This document shows, one piece after another, positions 26,911-37,024 of a stretch of 64,000 nucleotides of DNA. The notes beneath the pieces were generated by a model. The model had not been told where the DNA came from. It worked only from the letters and a program-made list of their open reading frames with translations, and made no database searches. A program made the translations under genes and the position numbers. Numbering within the stretch: position 1 is the first letter of the stretch; each line of letters opens with the position of its first letter. The DNA lies in NCBI RefSeq assembly GCF_000317105.1, contig NC_019693.1, positions 4,217,227 to 4,281,226 on the forward strand, read 5' to 3'. Source of the DNA: Oscillatoria acuminata PCC 6304 (lineage in GTDB: Bacteria; Cyanobacteriota; Cyanobacteriia; Cyanobacteriales; Laspinemataceae).

Positions 26911-27209
26911 AATTTTGCATCCCTTTTATTAATTATACCTGCCCATAAATGAGATGGGTTAAAGCGGATGCAGATTGGTTGAAACCCTGTAAATGGAGTG
27001 GAACTGGGATAGATTGAGCCGGTGATAGAATACCCCTGAATGTTGTTGCTTGTTTCATGCTGGCTATCTCCCCATTTGATATAATTTGAGTCGTCCTAAT
27101 GATAGACTGAAGGAGTCATTTTCCGTAAAGGTTTTAAAGAGTTAAGCTAAAGGGTCAATCAAAAATGAGAAGGATTACCGATGGATCATGCTCAATCCCC
27201 CTCGCCGGT
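26911..27209. other. Intergenic region within the receiver gene cluster
   Basis: This 299-bp gap contains no gene. It separates the cyclase gene from the two overlapping upstream kinase genes and probably holds the cyclase promoter, though none was clear. Confidence 0.4.
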
Positions 27210-28352
27210 TCAGGAATTGAGGGCAGGGAGGGTAAAATAAAATGAGGTCCCTTCTCCTTTGATGGAATTAAACCAGAGTCTTCCCCCGTGACGTTCGACG
27301 ATTTTTTTGCAGAGGGTTAACCCAATGCCGGTCCCTGGATATTCATCGTAGGAATGCAGGCGATAAAAGGCTTCAAAGATGCGATCGCTGAGGTTAGGGT
27401 CGATGCCAATGCCATTATCCCGGATTTCAAACTGCCATTCTTCCGAATCATTCAGATTACAGGAAATCTCAATTTGGGGGGCAACATTGGGCAGTCTAAA
27501 CTTGATCGCGTTAGCCATCATATTTTGAAAAAGCTGCATCAATTGAATCTCGTTTCCGCTGACGATGGGCAGGTGAGAATGGGTAATAATCGCCCCACTT
27601 TTGGAAATTTCCCCACTTAAATTCGCTAGGGCTTCTTCTAACACAAAGTTAGAATCAATGGATTCAAAACGTTGGGGGGGAATGCCAATTTTAGAATAGC
27701 TCAGTAAGTCCTGAATCAGTTGGGTCATTCTCCCCGACGCTTTGATAATATGGGTAAGATAGCGATCGCCATCGGGTCCGAGTTGGTTCTCATATTTCCA
27801 AGTGAGTAAATCGGCATTGCCAATAATCACTTGAAGAGGAGATTGTAAATCATGGGCCGCCACATGAGCAAATTGCTCCAGTTCTACATTGGACCGCAAC
27901 AGTTGAGCATTTAAGGCTTGCAATTCTGCATTTTGGACCTGGAGTCGATATTGGAGTTGTTGAATGGTCAGGTGATGTTTAACTCGGGCGAGGACCTCTT
28001 CAATTTGAAAGGGTTTGGTAATATAATCAGACCCCCCACTTTTAAACGCTTTGACCTTATCCCATTGATCTTCCAGGGCGCTGATAAAAATCACGGGAAT
28101 ATCCTGAGTCTTCGGGTCAGATTTCAGCCGTTGACAAACCTCATAGCCATCCATGTCTGGCATCATAATATCCAGCAAAATGACATCCGGTAACAGCGTT
28201 TGACAAGCAGTCAGAGCAATTTGACCATTCAGGGCTTTGCGGACTTTATAGCCGCGATCGCTAAGGATTTTAGCCAAGACTCGGAGATTGATCGGAGTAT
28301 CGTCCACGATTAAAATATCTTTGTGGGTACAATCAAGGGGGTCAGAATTCAT
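27210..28352 (-). CDS. Receiver-histidine kinase hybrid
   Basis: The 380-aa soluble protein has a receiver (about 12-128; ILIVDDTPINL, ILLDIMMP, KPF), a coiled coil, a phytochrome-type HisKA (FAHVAAHDLQSPLQ, acceptor near 164) and HATPase (about 267-378; DNGIGIDP, YPGTGIGLTLCKKIV). The H box AHDLQSPL resembles that of cyanobacterial phytochrome-like kinases rather than the EINNPVNF type at 24255. Its ATG overlaps the stop of the upstream 2025-aa kinase by 4 bp (ATGA), so the two are translationally coupled and likely work together. Confidence 0.92.
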   Translation of the reverse strand: MNSDPLDCTHKDILIVDDTPINLRVLAKILSDRGYKVRKALNGQIALTACQTLLPDVILLDIMMPDMDGYEVCQRLKSDPKTQDIPVIFISALEDQWDKVKAFKSGGSDYITKPFQIEEVLARVKHHLTIQQLQYRLQVQNAELQALNAQLLRSNVELEQFAHVAAHDLQSPLQVIIGNADLLTWKYENQLGPDGDRYLTHIIKASGRMTQLIQDLLSYSKIGIPPQRFESIDSNFVLEEALANLSGEISKSGAIITHSHLPIVSGNEIQLMQLFQNMMANAIKFRLPNVAPQIEISCNLNDSEEWQFEIRDNGIGIDPNLSDRIFEAFYRLHSYDEYPGTGIGLTLCKKIVERHGGRLWFNSIKGEGTSFYFTLPALNS

Positions 28353-31300
28353 GATTTCTCCTGTTGTGTAAGTACCATTACGGTTTCAAATTGAAAGTTA
28401 TTTGCCAGTTCGGTCAGTGCCTTGGCGAAAGGAGCATTCTCAGGGGGAATTTCCTCAATTAACTCCAAAATCATATCATCACTACATTGGCAGGCTGCAT
28501 CATAAATGCGGACCACCCAATCGCGGGGCATGAATTGGAAAGATTGAGCATCCAGGATAAAGGCTGAATCCTCAGTTGCACTTTGAATCCTGTTGTCGGA
28601 TTCTGACTCTATTGGTTCATCATAAATATATCGTACCCCTATATGCTCACCGACCTTGGACAGTAAAACTTCTTCCCGAAAAGGCTTGTGAATAAAGTCA
28701 TTACATCCAGCAGCAAGCACCAGTTGACGGTCTTCTTCAAAGGCACTAGCGGTTAACGCAATCACCACGGTATTTTGACCCTTTGGGGTGGCTTTAATCC
28801 GTCGAGTGGCTTCAAACCCATCCATGTCCGGCATCCTCATATCCATCCAAATTAAATGGGGCTCCCAGCTTTCCCAAATTTCTAGGGCTTCGCGACCCGT
28901 GGCTGCACCCCGGACAGAAAACCCTAATCCGGAAAACAAGGTAATCAGCAGCAGACGGCTTTCAAAGGCATCATCAACGGCTAAAATCCGGTATTCGGGC
29001 TGATGGGGTGCTAAGGCGACTGCCCGAGGTTTAGTTTGTCTCTGGGGACTCTCCACAGGTTCCCCTTGGCCGGGGGTCAGGTCAAAGGAAAATACGGTGC
29101 CTTGATTGGGGATACTGCGAACCTGAATCTGTCCCCCCATCAGTTCTACAAATTTCTGACTAATGGGTAACCCCAGTCCGGTGCCTTGTCCCGATTTCAT
29201 TCCGGTTTCAGTTTGAGCAAAGGGTTCAAATAGCCGGTGCATTTCCTGGGGAGCAATTCCCGGACCCGTGTCTTCAATTTCAAAGTAAAGTTTAGGGAGG
29301 CGATCTCCCGGAATTGTTTCCCCCGCTTTCTTCCCCTCGTCGGTGGCGACCCGGACCCGCAGAACAATCCCCCCAGTTTGGGTAAATTTAATCGCATTTC
29401 CCAGAATATTAAGTAACACCTGCCGCAGTTTTCCTTCATCGGTGCTGATAAACTTTGGCACCTGGGGATCAATGTCAAACTCAAGTTGTAACCCTTTAGA
29501 TTTAACCTTGAGTTGCAACATCGTTTCCAGGTTGTCCAGCAGATCCAAGAGGTCGAAACTGCTTTCATGAAACCCGGTGCGGCCTGCTTCAATTTTAGAC
29601 ATTTCCAAAATGTCATTAATTAAATCCAGCAGATGTTCTCCAGCGCGATTAATAATTTGTAATTGCTCGGCTTGTTGGGTCTTCAAGGAGCGATCGCGTC
29701 TCATTACCTGGGAAAAGCCGAGGATGGCATTCAGGGGAGTCCGCAGTTCGTGACTCATATTGGCGAGAAATTCACTTTTAGCACGGTTCGCGGTATCCGC
29801 AGCGATCGCCGCTTTTTGCAGGGCCTGAGCTTGCTTTTGCGTCCGTTCCAGGAGTTGCGCTTGCTGCAAGGCGACCCCTAATTGGGTAGCAATTTGGATG
29901 GCAATATTTACATCCGCTTGTTTCCAATCGCGCGGACCGCTATTTTGATAAATCGCCAACAGTCCCCAGAGTTGGTTATGGGCAAAAATCGGGACGATTA
30001 GATACGCTTGCACTTGCAATCGAGACAGATGGGGGAGTTCGTCGGGGTTTAAAGGGGCTTGTTTCACATCGGGGATGACGAGGCAAGGTAAATCCGAGGG
30101 GTGGGGATAGAGGGGGTCGGGTTGGCGATCGCGCGGGTCTAGGGCTTCCAGGGTTAAGTTCCAGGCACTCAAAGCCGCTTTCGCATCCTTCAACCCTTGA
30201 TCCCGGAGGTGTTTCTGTGGGGGTTTCCCCTCCGATGCCGCCATCAAGGGGACCCATTCTTGGCCCACAGACTCCCAAGTCGAGGTCATATCCGGTTCAG
30301 GAGGGCACCGATAGACGACAACCCGATCGCTTTCGAGGAGTTGTCGTAAATCCTCCGTCGTCGCGGCGAAAATCTGGTCGAGTTCCAAGGTTTGGCGCAT
30401 CCGTTGGAATAGGATAAAAATGGCCCGATCGCGTTCTGAGCGTTCTAAGAGGTCATTTTCTGCCAGTTTGCGATCGCTGATATCGGAAATTGTGCCAATG
30501 TATCCTTTCAAAGTGCCGTCGGAGTTCAGTTCCGCGATCGTTTGACCGATGACCCAAGTAATTTTTCCATCGGGACGCAAGAATCGATACTCGGACTTAA
30601 ACGGGACTTGATTTTCAGTGGCGGTATGACACTCCTGAATCACCCGATTGAGGTCTTCCGGATGCAAGGTACTCATCCATCCCGGTCCAAGGGATGCAGC
30701 CAGAGATAGTCCAGTAATTTCACACCAGCGTTGATTCACATACAAACAATTGCCCTCAGCATCAGTGTGGAAAATCCCCACTGGAGAGGCTTCTGCTAAG
30801 GTTTGATAGCGGCGCTGACTGGTCTGAAATGCCTCTTGTGCGATTTTACGCTCGGTGATATCGATCCAATACCCGACGCACTCTTGGGCATTTCCGGTTT
30901 CATCTCGGACTAATCTCATGCGATCGTCAACCCAGTGATAGGTCCCATCGGCATGGAGAAACCGATATTCCTCGCTCATCGTGCCTTGAGATATGAGGCT
31001 GGGGATTTTTCCGAAGAGGCGATCGCGGTCTTCGGGATGAATCCGATCGCGCCAAAAGTTGGGGTTTTCTAAAAATTCCCTCGCTTCATATCCCAGGATC
31101 ATCTGGACGTTTTCACTCATAAAGGTGGCGCGATAGTTGCCGAAAACTTCCGCACTATAGATAATTGCTGGACTGGAACTGAGCAAGTATTGTAGGCGTT
31201 CCGTGGTCTGTTGTAACTGGACTTGCGCCGAAACGCGATCGCTGATATCTCGTCCTTCGGGGATGAGCAAGATAACCCTCCCCTGTTCATCCAAGACGGG

Positions 31301-34300
31301 TTTGAGGGAAAAGTCCAGGGTGAGGCTGATCCCTTGAACCCCTGTAGCTTCGACTTGATAGCGGATAAATTCCCCCTGGGATGCCTGGGAGGTGGCCGCC
31401 ATCAGTTGCTGTTGGAGTGCCGTAGACCGATTCCACCAAGGCAGTTCCCAGAAGGGTTGACCGACGACTTGGGCCGGTTCTAAGCCGATAAAATCCAGGG
31501 CGGTTTGATTCAGTTCCAAGACGGTGCCATCGGGGTTGAGGAGGCCAATAAATTGGAACATGGAGTTAAAAATGGCCCGGAATCGTTGCTCACTTTGTTG
31601 CAGGGCTTGCTCGGATTGCATTCGTTGGATTTCCGCAGCAGCGCGATCGGCAAACAGTTTTAAAATCGATTCGGTGTGAGCCGTGGCAAACATGGGTTTG
31701 ACATCGAGGATCGCCAGATGGCCTAGGATCTGGCCTGTGGCGGTTTGGATGGGTAGACCCAGATAACTCTCGGCATTCAGGGCTACTAAGTCTAGATCCT
31801 TCGGAAATAGCGCCTGTACAGCTTGGGGATAATAACAGGCTTGGCCGGTTTTTACGACGATTTCACAGGGGGTTCCAGCCAGTTGATACTGGAGTGGTCC
31901 ACTCCAGTCCGTTCCGGCCCAAAAGGCTAGGGAACGCACCTGTTGTGGGGTGGAGTCGGTACATTCGAGCAACATGGCATACTTGACTTGCAGCACATTG
32001 GCGATGGACCGAACGCAGGCGCGGAAATATTCGGTGCCGGCAACGGCAGCGCTGCCTTCTACCATTGCGCGCAATGCTTCTTCCTGCTGGCGGCGTTCGG
32101 TGATATCGATGGTGGTTCCGGTGGCCCCGCGAATCCGCCCTTCCGAGTCCCGTAAGGCGATCGCATTCACGAGGACATAAATCTGTTTGCCATCTTGACG
32201 CTGATAGCGGGTTTCATGTTGAAGCAAGGGTTCTCCCTCTTCTAGTAGTCGTTGCAGGCACTTTCTTTCCTGCTTGCGGTATTCCGGGGGGACAAATTGA
32301 GTTAATTTGCAGCCGATGGTTTCGGTAGGGGTATAGCCATAAATTTTTTGGACTGCCGGATTAATAAAGGTATAACAGCCCCGGATATCTACGGACCAGA
32401 TGACATCTTGTGAAGCCTCTACCAGCGCTCGATATTTCTGTTCGCTGTGCCGGAGGGCTTCTTGGGTAATTCGGCGCTCACTGATTTCTCGTTGTAACTG
32501 GAGATTTTGTTGCTCAAAGGCGAGTCGGTCTTGTTTTTCTTCTTCGAGGAGTTGCGCTTGAGCGATCGCAATTCCCAGTTGTGCGGCGATCGCCTCAATC
32601 AATTCTACCTCTTGTGCGGTCCACTGGCGAAAGCGATCGCACTGATGCAAGCTGATAATCCCATTGGCTTGACCTTGATAAAAAATCCCCACGGATAGCA
32701 TAGACTTGATGGTGACTTGTCGATGCAGGGAGTTCGGACTCTCCAGCCTGGGGTCGGTATTGACATCATCGTAAGCGATCGCCCGTTCTTCCCATAGCAA
32801 AGATTGTAAGCCCGGGTTATCTGCTAGGTAAATGCTGCGGGGTTTGAGGGAGGAATGGCCCGGGCTTAAATATTCTCCGATCACCGGAATCATCGGCACA
32901 GGTTGAGCTACATAGGTATGAATCAAGCAACGACAGACTTGAAAAGCCCGTCCGATCGCCAAGGCAGCAGTTTCAAAGACTTGCTGGGTTTCGATTTCGC
33001 TGCGAATGCGATCGGTGATTTCTCGCAGCAGATTACTGCGGTGTAATTGTTGTTTAATCGCTAATCGGTTTTGTTCGAGATCGGTGATATCTTTACTAAA
33101 GGTCAAAATGCCGGGATTCCCATCGAGTTCAACGAATTCAGCACAAATCAGAACGGTTTTGATTTCCCCGGTTTTGGTGCGAACTTGGCTTTCTACGTTG
33201 GTCAGGCTGCCGACTTGGCGAAATTGCTCCAAAGTGACAGTAGCAGCCTCTGGATTGACAATCAAATTGAGTTCTTCAGAAGTTTTCCCGAGGATTTCTG
33301 CACGAGAATAGCCCCGTTGCTGACAAAATCCTTCGTTGACTTCTAAATAGCGGCATTCGGGCCAAGAGAGGATGGCGATCGCATCGGGAGAAGCGCGAAA
33401 GGCTAAGGCAAACTTTTCTTCTGTCATCTGCCGCTGGCGATCGGCCTGTTGTCGTTTGGCCCCTTGCAGGGTAACCGCAGCCAAGTCCGCCAGGGAACGA
33501 ATGAAGTTTTCCTCCTCCAGAGTCCAGAGGCGATCGGGGGTGAACCTGGAACTTTCTAAGAATCCAATAGTTTGACCGTCCTGGCGGATCGGGGCCAGTC
33601 CAAGGGAACCCCTGGATAAGGGGTCCTGGGGAGAGCCTGTGGAGTTCCCCGGGTCACAGTGGCAGACAAAGGTGAGGGAATCCCTGGAGGCGGCTGCTTC
33701 GGAGGCTAAATAATCCCCTAAAATATCCAGATTGACTGCCTCAACCCCTTCTAAATTTTTTTCAAAGCTGGCTAATCGTTTGAGTTTCGTTCCCTGTTCG
33801 TCATACAACCACACCCCGGCGCGATCGAGGTCTAAATAGTTGACCGCAGCGGCGATCAGTTCCTGAAAGCAAGCGGTCTTATCTCCCTGATAAAGGTCTG
33901 GACGTTTGGCGAGGTCGGTTAAGAGGGTGTTTTGGATGCGAAGTTCTTCGGCCCTTTCTAAAAGGGCGGTTTCTGCAATGCGACGATTTTGGATTTCTTG
34001 TTGGAGGTGATGATTTTTGGCTTCCAGTTCTTTTTGCAGCGATCGCCAGCGGAGTTGATTTTCAATTCGGGCAATGACCTCAATCACCTCAAAGGGTTTG
34101 GTAATATAATCCACAGCCCCCAGGGAAAAGGCTTTGACTTTATCCAGGGCATCGCTTAAAGCCGTTAGAAAAATAATCGGAATATCCCGAGTTCTAGGGT
34201 CAGCTTTCAGGATTTGGCAGATTTCATAGCCATCGGGTTGAGGCATCAAAATATCTAGCAAAATCAGATCCGGGGGGTGGAGAAGCGCAGCGGCGATCGC

Positions 34301-34426
34301 CGATTTCCCCTCTAGGGCTGGACGAACCACATACCCCCGCTGGGACAAGGCTTGGGTTAAAAGGCTGAGATTTTCCGGGGTATCATCTACGACTAATATA
34401 TGATCGGCACTTTGAGAGCTGTTCAT
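28349..34426 (-). CDS. Giant multi-PAS/GAF hybrid histidine kinase with N- and C-terminal receivers
   Basis: This 2025-aa protein uses the ATG at 34426, which opens directly into the receiver; an upstream extension to 34519 overlaps a pseudogene tail. Approximate order: receiver (10-125), GAF (155-318), PAS (332-452), GAF (465-628), PAS (662-775), GAF (785-932), three PAS (942-1062, 1072-1185, 1202-1315), GAF (1332-1515), HisKA (acceptor near 1558, NMSHELRTPLNAIL), HATPase (DTGPGIAP near 1722), receiver (1812-1930; IWMDMRMPDMDGF, HKPF) and a helical tail with EEIPPENAPFAKAL, probably a transfer or docking module. No membrane segment is seen. Sensory inputs are unknown; the many PAS/GAF domains suggest redox, small-molecule or light integration. 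It heads the cluster and overlaps the next kinase gene by 4 bp. Confidence 0.92.
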   Translation of the reverse strand: MNSSQSADHILVVDDTPENLSLLTQALSQRGYVVRPALEGKSAIAAALLHPPDLILLDILMPQPDGYEICQILKADPRTRDIPIIFLTALSDALDKVKAFSLGAVDYITKPFEVIEVIARIENQLRWRSLQKELEAKNHHLQQEIQNRRIAETALLERAEELRIQNTLLTDLAKRPDLYQGDKTACFQELIAAAVNYLDLDRAGVWLYDEQGTKLKRLASFEKNLEGVEAVNLDILGDYLASEAAASRDSLTFVCHCDPGNSTGSPQDPLSRGSLGLAPIRQDGQTIGFLESSRFTPDRLWTLEEENFIRSLADLAAVTLQGAKRQQADRQRQMTEEKFALAFRASPDAIAILSWPECRYLEVNEGFCQQRGYSRAEILGKTSEELNLIVNPEAATVTLEQFRQVGSLTNVESQVRTKTGEIKTVLICAEFVELDGNPGILTFSKDITDLEQNRLAIKQQLHRSNLLREITDRIRSEIETQQVFETAALAIGRAFQVCRCLIHTYVAQPVPMIPVIGEYLSPGHSSLKPRSIYLADNPGLQSLLWEERAIAYDDVNTDPRLESPNSLHRQVTIKSMLSVGIFYQGQANGIISLHQCDRFRQWTAQEVELIEAIAAQLGIAIAQAQLLEEEKQDRLAFEQQNLQLQREISERRITQEALRHSEQKYRALVEASQDVIWSVDIRGCYTFINPAVQKIYGYTPTETIGCKLTQFVPPEYRKQERKCLQRLLEEGEPLLQHETRYQRQDGKQIYVLVNAIALRDSEGRIRGATGTTIDITERRQQEEALRAMVEGSAAVAGTEYFRACVRSIANVLQVKYAMLLECTDSTPQQVRSLAFWAGTDWSGPLQYQLAGTPCEIVVKTGQACYYPQAVQALFPKDLDLVALNAESYLGLPIQTATGQILGHLAILDVKPMFATAHTESILKLFADRAAAEIQRMQSEQALQQSEQRFRAIFNSMFQFIGLLNPDGTVLELNQTALDFIGLEPAQVVGQPFWELPWWNRSTALQQQLMAATSQASQGEFIRYQVEATGVQGISLTLDFSLKPVLDEQGRVILLIPEGRDISDRVSAQVQLQQTTERLQYLLSSSPAIIYSAEVFGNYRATFMSENVQMILGYEAREFLENPNFWRDRIHPEDRDRLFGKIPSLISQGTMSEEYRFLHADGTYHWVDDRMRLVRDETGNAQECVGYWIDITERKIAQEAFQTSQRRYQTLAEASPVGIFHTDAEGNCLYVNQRWCEITGLSLAASLGPGWMSTLHPEDLNRVIQECHTATENQVPFKSEYRFLRPDGKITWVIGQTIAELNSDGTLKGYIGTISDISDRKLAENDLLERSERDRAIFILFQRMRQTLELDQIFAATTEDLRQLLESDRVVVYRCPPEPDMTSTWESVGQEWVPLMAASEGKPPQKHLRDQGLKDAKAALSAWNLTLEALDPRDRQPDPLYPHPSDLPCLVIPDVKQAPLNPDELPHLSRLQVQAYLIVPIFAHNQLWGLLAIYQNSGPRDWKQADVNIAIQIATQLGVALQQAQLLERTQKQAQALQKAAIAADTANRAKSEFLANMSHELRTPLNAILGFSQVMRRDRSLKTQQAEQLQIINRAGEHLLDLINDILEMSKIEAGRTGFHESSFDLLDLLDNLETMLQLKVKSKGLQLEFDIDPQVPKFISTDEGKLRQVLLNILGNAIKFTQTGGIVLRVRVATDEGKKAGETIPGDRLPKLYFEIEDTGPGIAPQEMHRLFEPFAQTETGMKSGQGTGLGLPISQKFVELMGGQIQVRSIPNQGTVFSFDLTPGQGEPVESPQRQTKPRAVALAPHQPEYRILAVDDAFESRLLLITLFSGLGFSVRGAATGREALEIWESWEPHLIWMDMRMPDMDGFEATRRIKATPKGQNTVVIALTASAFEEDRQLVLAAGCNDFIHKPFREEVLLSKVGEHIGVRYIYDEPIESESDNRIQSATEDSAFILDAQSFQFMPRDWVVRIYDAACQCSDDMILELIEEIPPENAPFAKALTELANNFQFETVMVLTQQEKS

Positions 34427-34971
34427 TTTTATAATTAACGCTGACGAATGGCTGACGAATGAAAGACAAAATACTTTGATCATCAAATTTATCGACCCAC
34501 TGCTGGAGGGCCTGGGCAATCACGGCATTTTCCTCGGGAGGATGGAGGGCAATTTGGGCGATCGGCTTGTTCATTGCCGCCCGTTCCAGTTCTTCGAGAA
34601 TCCCCCCAGGCAAGTCCAACCCGAAGGCTGGATTTAGTAAAATTGGCGGCCTGAAGCGAGAGGGTTCTGGATGGGATTTTTCTTCAATCGCGATCGGATA
34701 TCGGGGTTGGTTCGGGGCCAGGGTCCCTGGACGGGGTGCAGTCTCTGGGGTCGCCTCGGGGATTTCCCAAACTTCCTTCACCGGCAGATAAACCGTGAAG
34801 CAACTCCCTCATCCCATTTGCGATTCCATGACGATTGTGAGTACAAAGGTATCTCGTCAACCCCACTGTTAACACAATTTGCACCACAAAAGGAAGAATT
34901 AAAATCCGACGGAGAGGGACCTGTTTGACCAAGGGAGTAACCATAGTGGCGATCGCGTTCTTGAACATCAA
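34400..34971 (-). pseudogene. Internally deleted hybrid sensor kinase remnant
   Basis: From 34971 the frame gives a typical kinase N-terminus with a membrane helix (QVPLRRILILPFVVQIVLTV). After about 42 codons the sequence changes frame and becomes the far end of an HATPase domain (ESQMG-stop-GSCFTVYLPV, stop at 34809-34811), then a Pro-rich linker and a helical tail (LEELERAAMNKP... HPPEENAVIAQAL) like the C-terminal tail of the downstream 2025-aa kinase. Everything between the N-terminus and the last HATPase strand is gone, with a frame change and an in-frame TGA. It is therefore a dead deletion product that lies directly upstream of the living giant kinase. Confidence 0.72.
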
Positions 34972-35128
34972 TCATCAAGATAACTGCATAAATAATCTGT
35001 ACTTATTGTATCCTGAAATACCATCTCTCAGACGAATTGAATCGTATTTCCGGTTAATTGAAGCAGGATTCACCACTCTCCCCGACTGAGAATCCTCCTC
35101 AATGGTAAAACCCCTCAATCCCTACCCC

Positions 35129-35287
35129 CTACCCCCTGGATTCATCGGCCCTATACTTTCTCCCCAGTTCACCGCCAGTGAGATTTAAAATCACCTCTCG
35201 CGCCACCGCTTCTACCACATGAATGCTCACGGAATTTCCCAATTGATAATAAGCGCGATCGGGCTTCAGAACCGCTAGGGTGGGTTC
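35129..35287 (-). pseudogene. Relic of a DNA cytosine-5 methyltransferase C-terminus
   Basis: A 52-codon stretch bounded by stops carries AYYQLGNSVSIHVVEAVARE, closely matching conserved motif X of cytosine-5 DNA methyltransferases (QxGN followed by VxxAIA). No start codon context and no upstream methyltransferase motifs are present. It is a decayed gene end, unrelated in position to the intact methyltransferase at 58.6-59.8 kb. Confidence 0.62.
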
Positions 35288-35450
35288 TCAAAATATGCTT
35301 AAGTCCTGAAGGCGATCGCAAGGGAAGTTTCGTTCCCACAGAGGCGACTCCCACACCCCTCAGAAATAGACTATCCGGATTTGCCCATTAGGGGTTGAAA
35401 CAGTGGCTAGGCATGGGCCTCAGTTGCCGTGACAAAACAACAGAATTACG

Positions 35451-36731
35451 ATGAAATTTAACCCATTTAAGCTCAAAATCACCTCCTTTTTGGTGGGATT
35501 TTTAACCTTTTTTCTCGCCGTCAGTTTATCCAGACCGGGAAACGCCGTTCCCGCCGATATCCAAACCTTTGTGAATCGATTGACCCCGCAGATGGAACGA
35601 CTTTTGCAACAGCAACTCCATCGCAGACAAGTCTTTTTTGATATTTCTCCTCAGCAGTCTGGAACGATTACCCAATTGGAACCTTATGCTCGAATTGACC
35701 GAGATACAGTGTTTGAAGTTAGCATTATTTCCAGTGGCAATATTCCCCTTTTAACGGGCAAGGTTTTAACCGCCCCAGAACGAGACTTAATCGAAGGATT
35801 AGCGTCTGAAAGTTTTCCGAATGGGGCACAATCCCATTTAGCAATTTTTCCCTATGCTGATATTGATTTAGATTATGGCATTACGGTCAAAGCCTCTAGC
35901 AATCTCTATACCAAACCCACCCTAGAAATTCGAGATTTAGCCACTCAAGTGCGGATGGGAACCGCAGTCAAACTATTAGATTATAGTCCGGACCGCAAAT
36001 TTGTCCGCGTCAGAATAGAAGATGATGGATATCTGGCTTGGATTCAACGGCAAGATTTGCTAGAATGCGATCGCCCAACCTTCGAGGCTTGGATTAATGC
36101 CCCCAAAGTTCAACTCACGGAGACAATTTCTCAACCCCAAACCCTCTATTTAGGAACCCGCCTCCCCTTAGTTCCCCAAGAAACTTCTGGGGATAAAATT
36201 ACCGTCAGTTTACCGGATAGTCGCCCCTTAGAATTGCCGAATCGCCAGGTGATTTCTCCCCAACTAATCTCCGATAAAACTACCCTGATTCAACTCGCTC
36301 AACAATTTATGCCGCAGAAAAAATATGGAGGAGGGTCTTACTTATGGGGGGGAACGGTTGGCAATCGTCTCGACTGTAGCGGATTCGTCCAGACGGTTTT
36401 TCGAGAGGGAAATTTTTACTTACCCCGGGATGCCTATCAACAACAACTCTACTCGCAACCTGTGGCTGAAACGTTGCAAAACCTGAATGAATTACAACCA
36501 GGGGATTTAGTATTTTTCAGTGAAAATCGCCGGTTAGCCACTCATGTGGGGATTTATATTGGCAATTCCCAATTCATTCATTCTACCCCCCGAGGCGGTT
36601 ACAGTGGGGTGAAAATCAATCGCCTCAGAAATGGGACCGAGTACGATCGCTATTTTCAACGAATTTATTTTGGGGGGGGACGAGTACCCCAAATTCCCAT
36701 CGGCCATCGCACCCTCAGCCTTTCTATCTAA
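35451..36731 (+). CDS. NlpC/P60 (C40) cell-wall hydrolase with SH3-like domains
   Basis: The 426-aa protein begins with a signal peptide or anchor (about 10-32, ITSFLVGFLTFFLAVSLS), a middle part (about 35-165), an SH3b-like region (about 165-290: SSNLYTKPTLEIRDL, GTAVKLLDYSPDRKFVRVRI) and a C-terminal NlpC/P60 domain (about 280-410). The catalytic triad is visible: Cys309 in LDCSGFV, His365 in THVGIYIG, His377 in FIHST. Such enzymes cut the D-Glu-diaminopimelate bond of peptidoglycan peptides in the periplasm. It stands alone downstream of decayed sequence. Length is greater than the minimal cyanobacterial two-domain form (~230 aa) because of the N-terminal region. Confidence 0.9.
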   Translation: MKFNPFKLKITSFLVGFLTFFLAVSLSRPGNAVPADIQTFVNRLTPQMERLLQQQLHRRQVFFDISPQQSGTITQLEPYARIDRDTVFEVSIISSGNIPLLTGKVLTAPERDLIEGLASESFPNGAQSHLAIFPYADIDLDYGITVKASSNLYTKPTLEIRDLATQVRMGTAVKLLDYSPDRKFVRVRIEDDGYLAWIQRQDLLECDRPTFEAWINAPKVQLTETISQPQTLYLGTRLPLVPQETSGDKITVSLPDSRPLELPNRQVISPQLISDKTTLIQLAQQFMPQKKYGGGSYLWGGTVGNRLDCSGFVQTVFREGNFYLPRDAYQQQLYSQPVAETLQNLNELQPGDLVFFSENRRLATHVGIYIGNSQFIHSTPRGGYSGVKINRLRNGTEYDRYFQRIYFGGGRVPQIPIGHRTLSLSI

Positions 36732-36834
36732 TCCGTTAACCTGTTGGCATTGCCGCTATTTTCAATCCACCTGGAGTTAACGACCCCCCCTAATTCCTGC
36801 TCCAGAAATGGATAAAGCGGGACAAGTAAGCCCC

Positions 36835-36990
36835 TTATTGTGGTTACAAAATAAAATGGGGGGTTAAACCCCTCATTTAACGATTACCTCGTTCGTTTGT
36901 AAATGTCAATGATCGAGATCTCTGAGATGATCTGATCAACTTCATGGGTTTTGTATGCTGGCGATCGCAACCCACCGTTTCAAGAAACTT
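36835..36990. other. Intergenic stem-loops before small gene
   Basis: GGGGGGTT facing AACCCC near 36856-36874 forms a short stem that may terminate the hydrolase transcript. Closer to the next gene, GTTTCAAG (about 36978) faces CTTGAAAC (about 36996), an 8-bp stem in the probable 5' leader of the gene at 37025. Confidence 0.4.
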
Positions 36991-37024
36991 CATACTTGAA
37001 ACCGGAGAGTTTTTCTAAACAACT

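Noticed and set aside
34427-34519. N-terminal extension of the 2025-aa kinase
   Set aside because: It lies in the tail of the upstream pseudogene and would put 31 atypical residues before the receiver.
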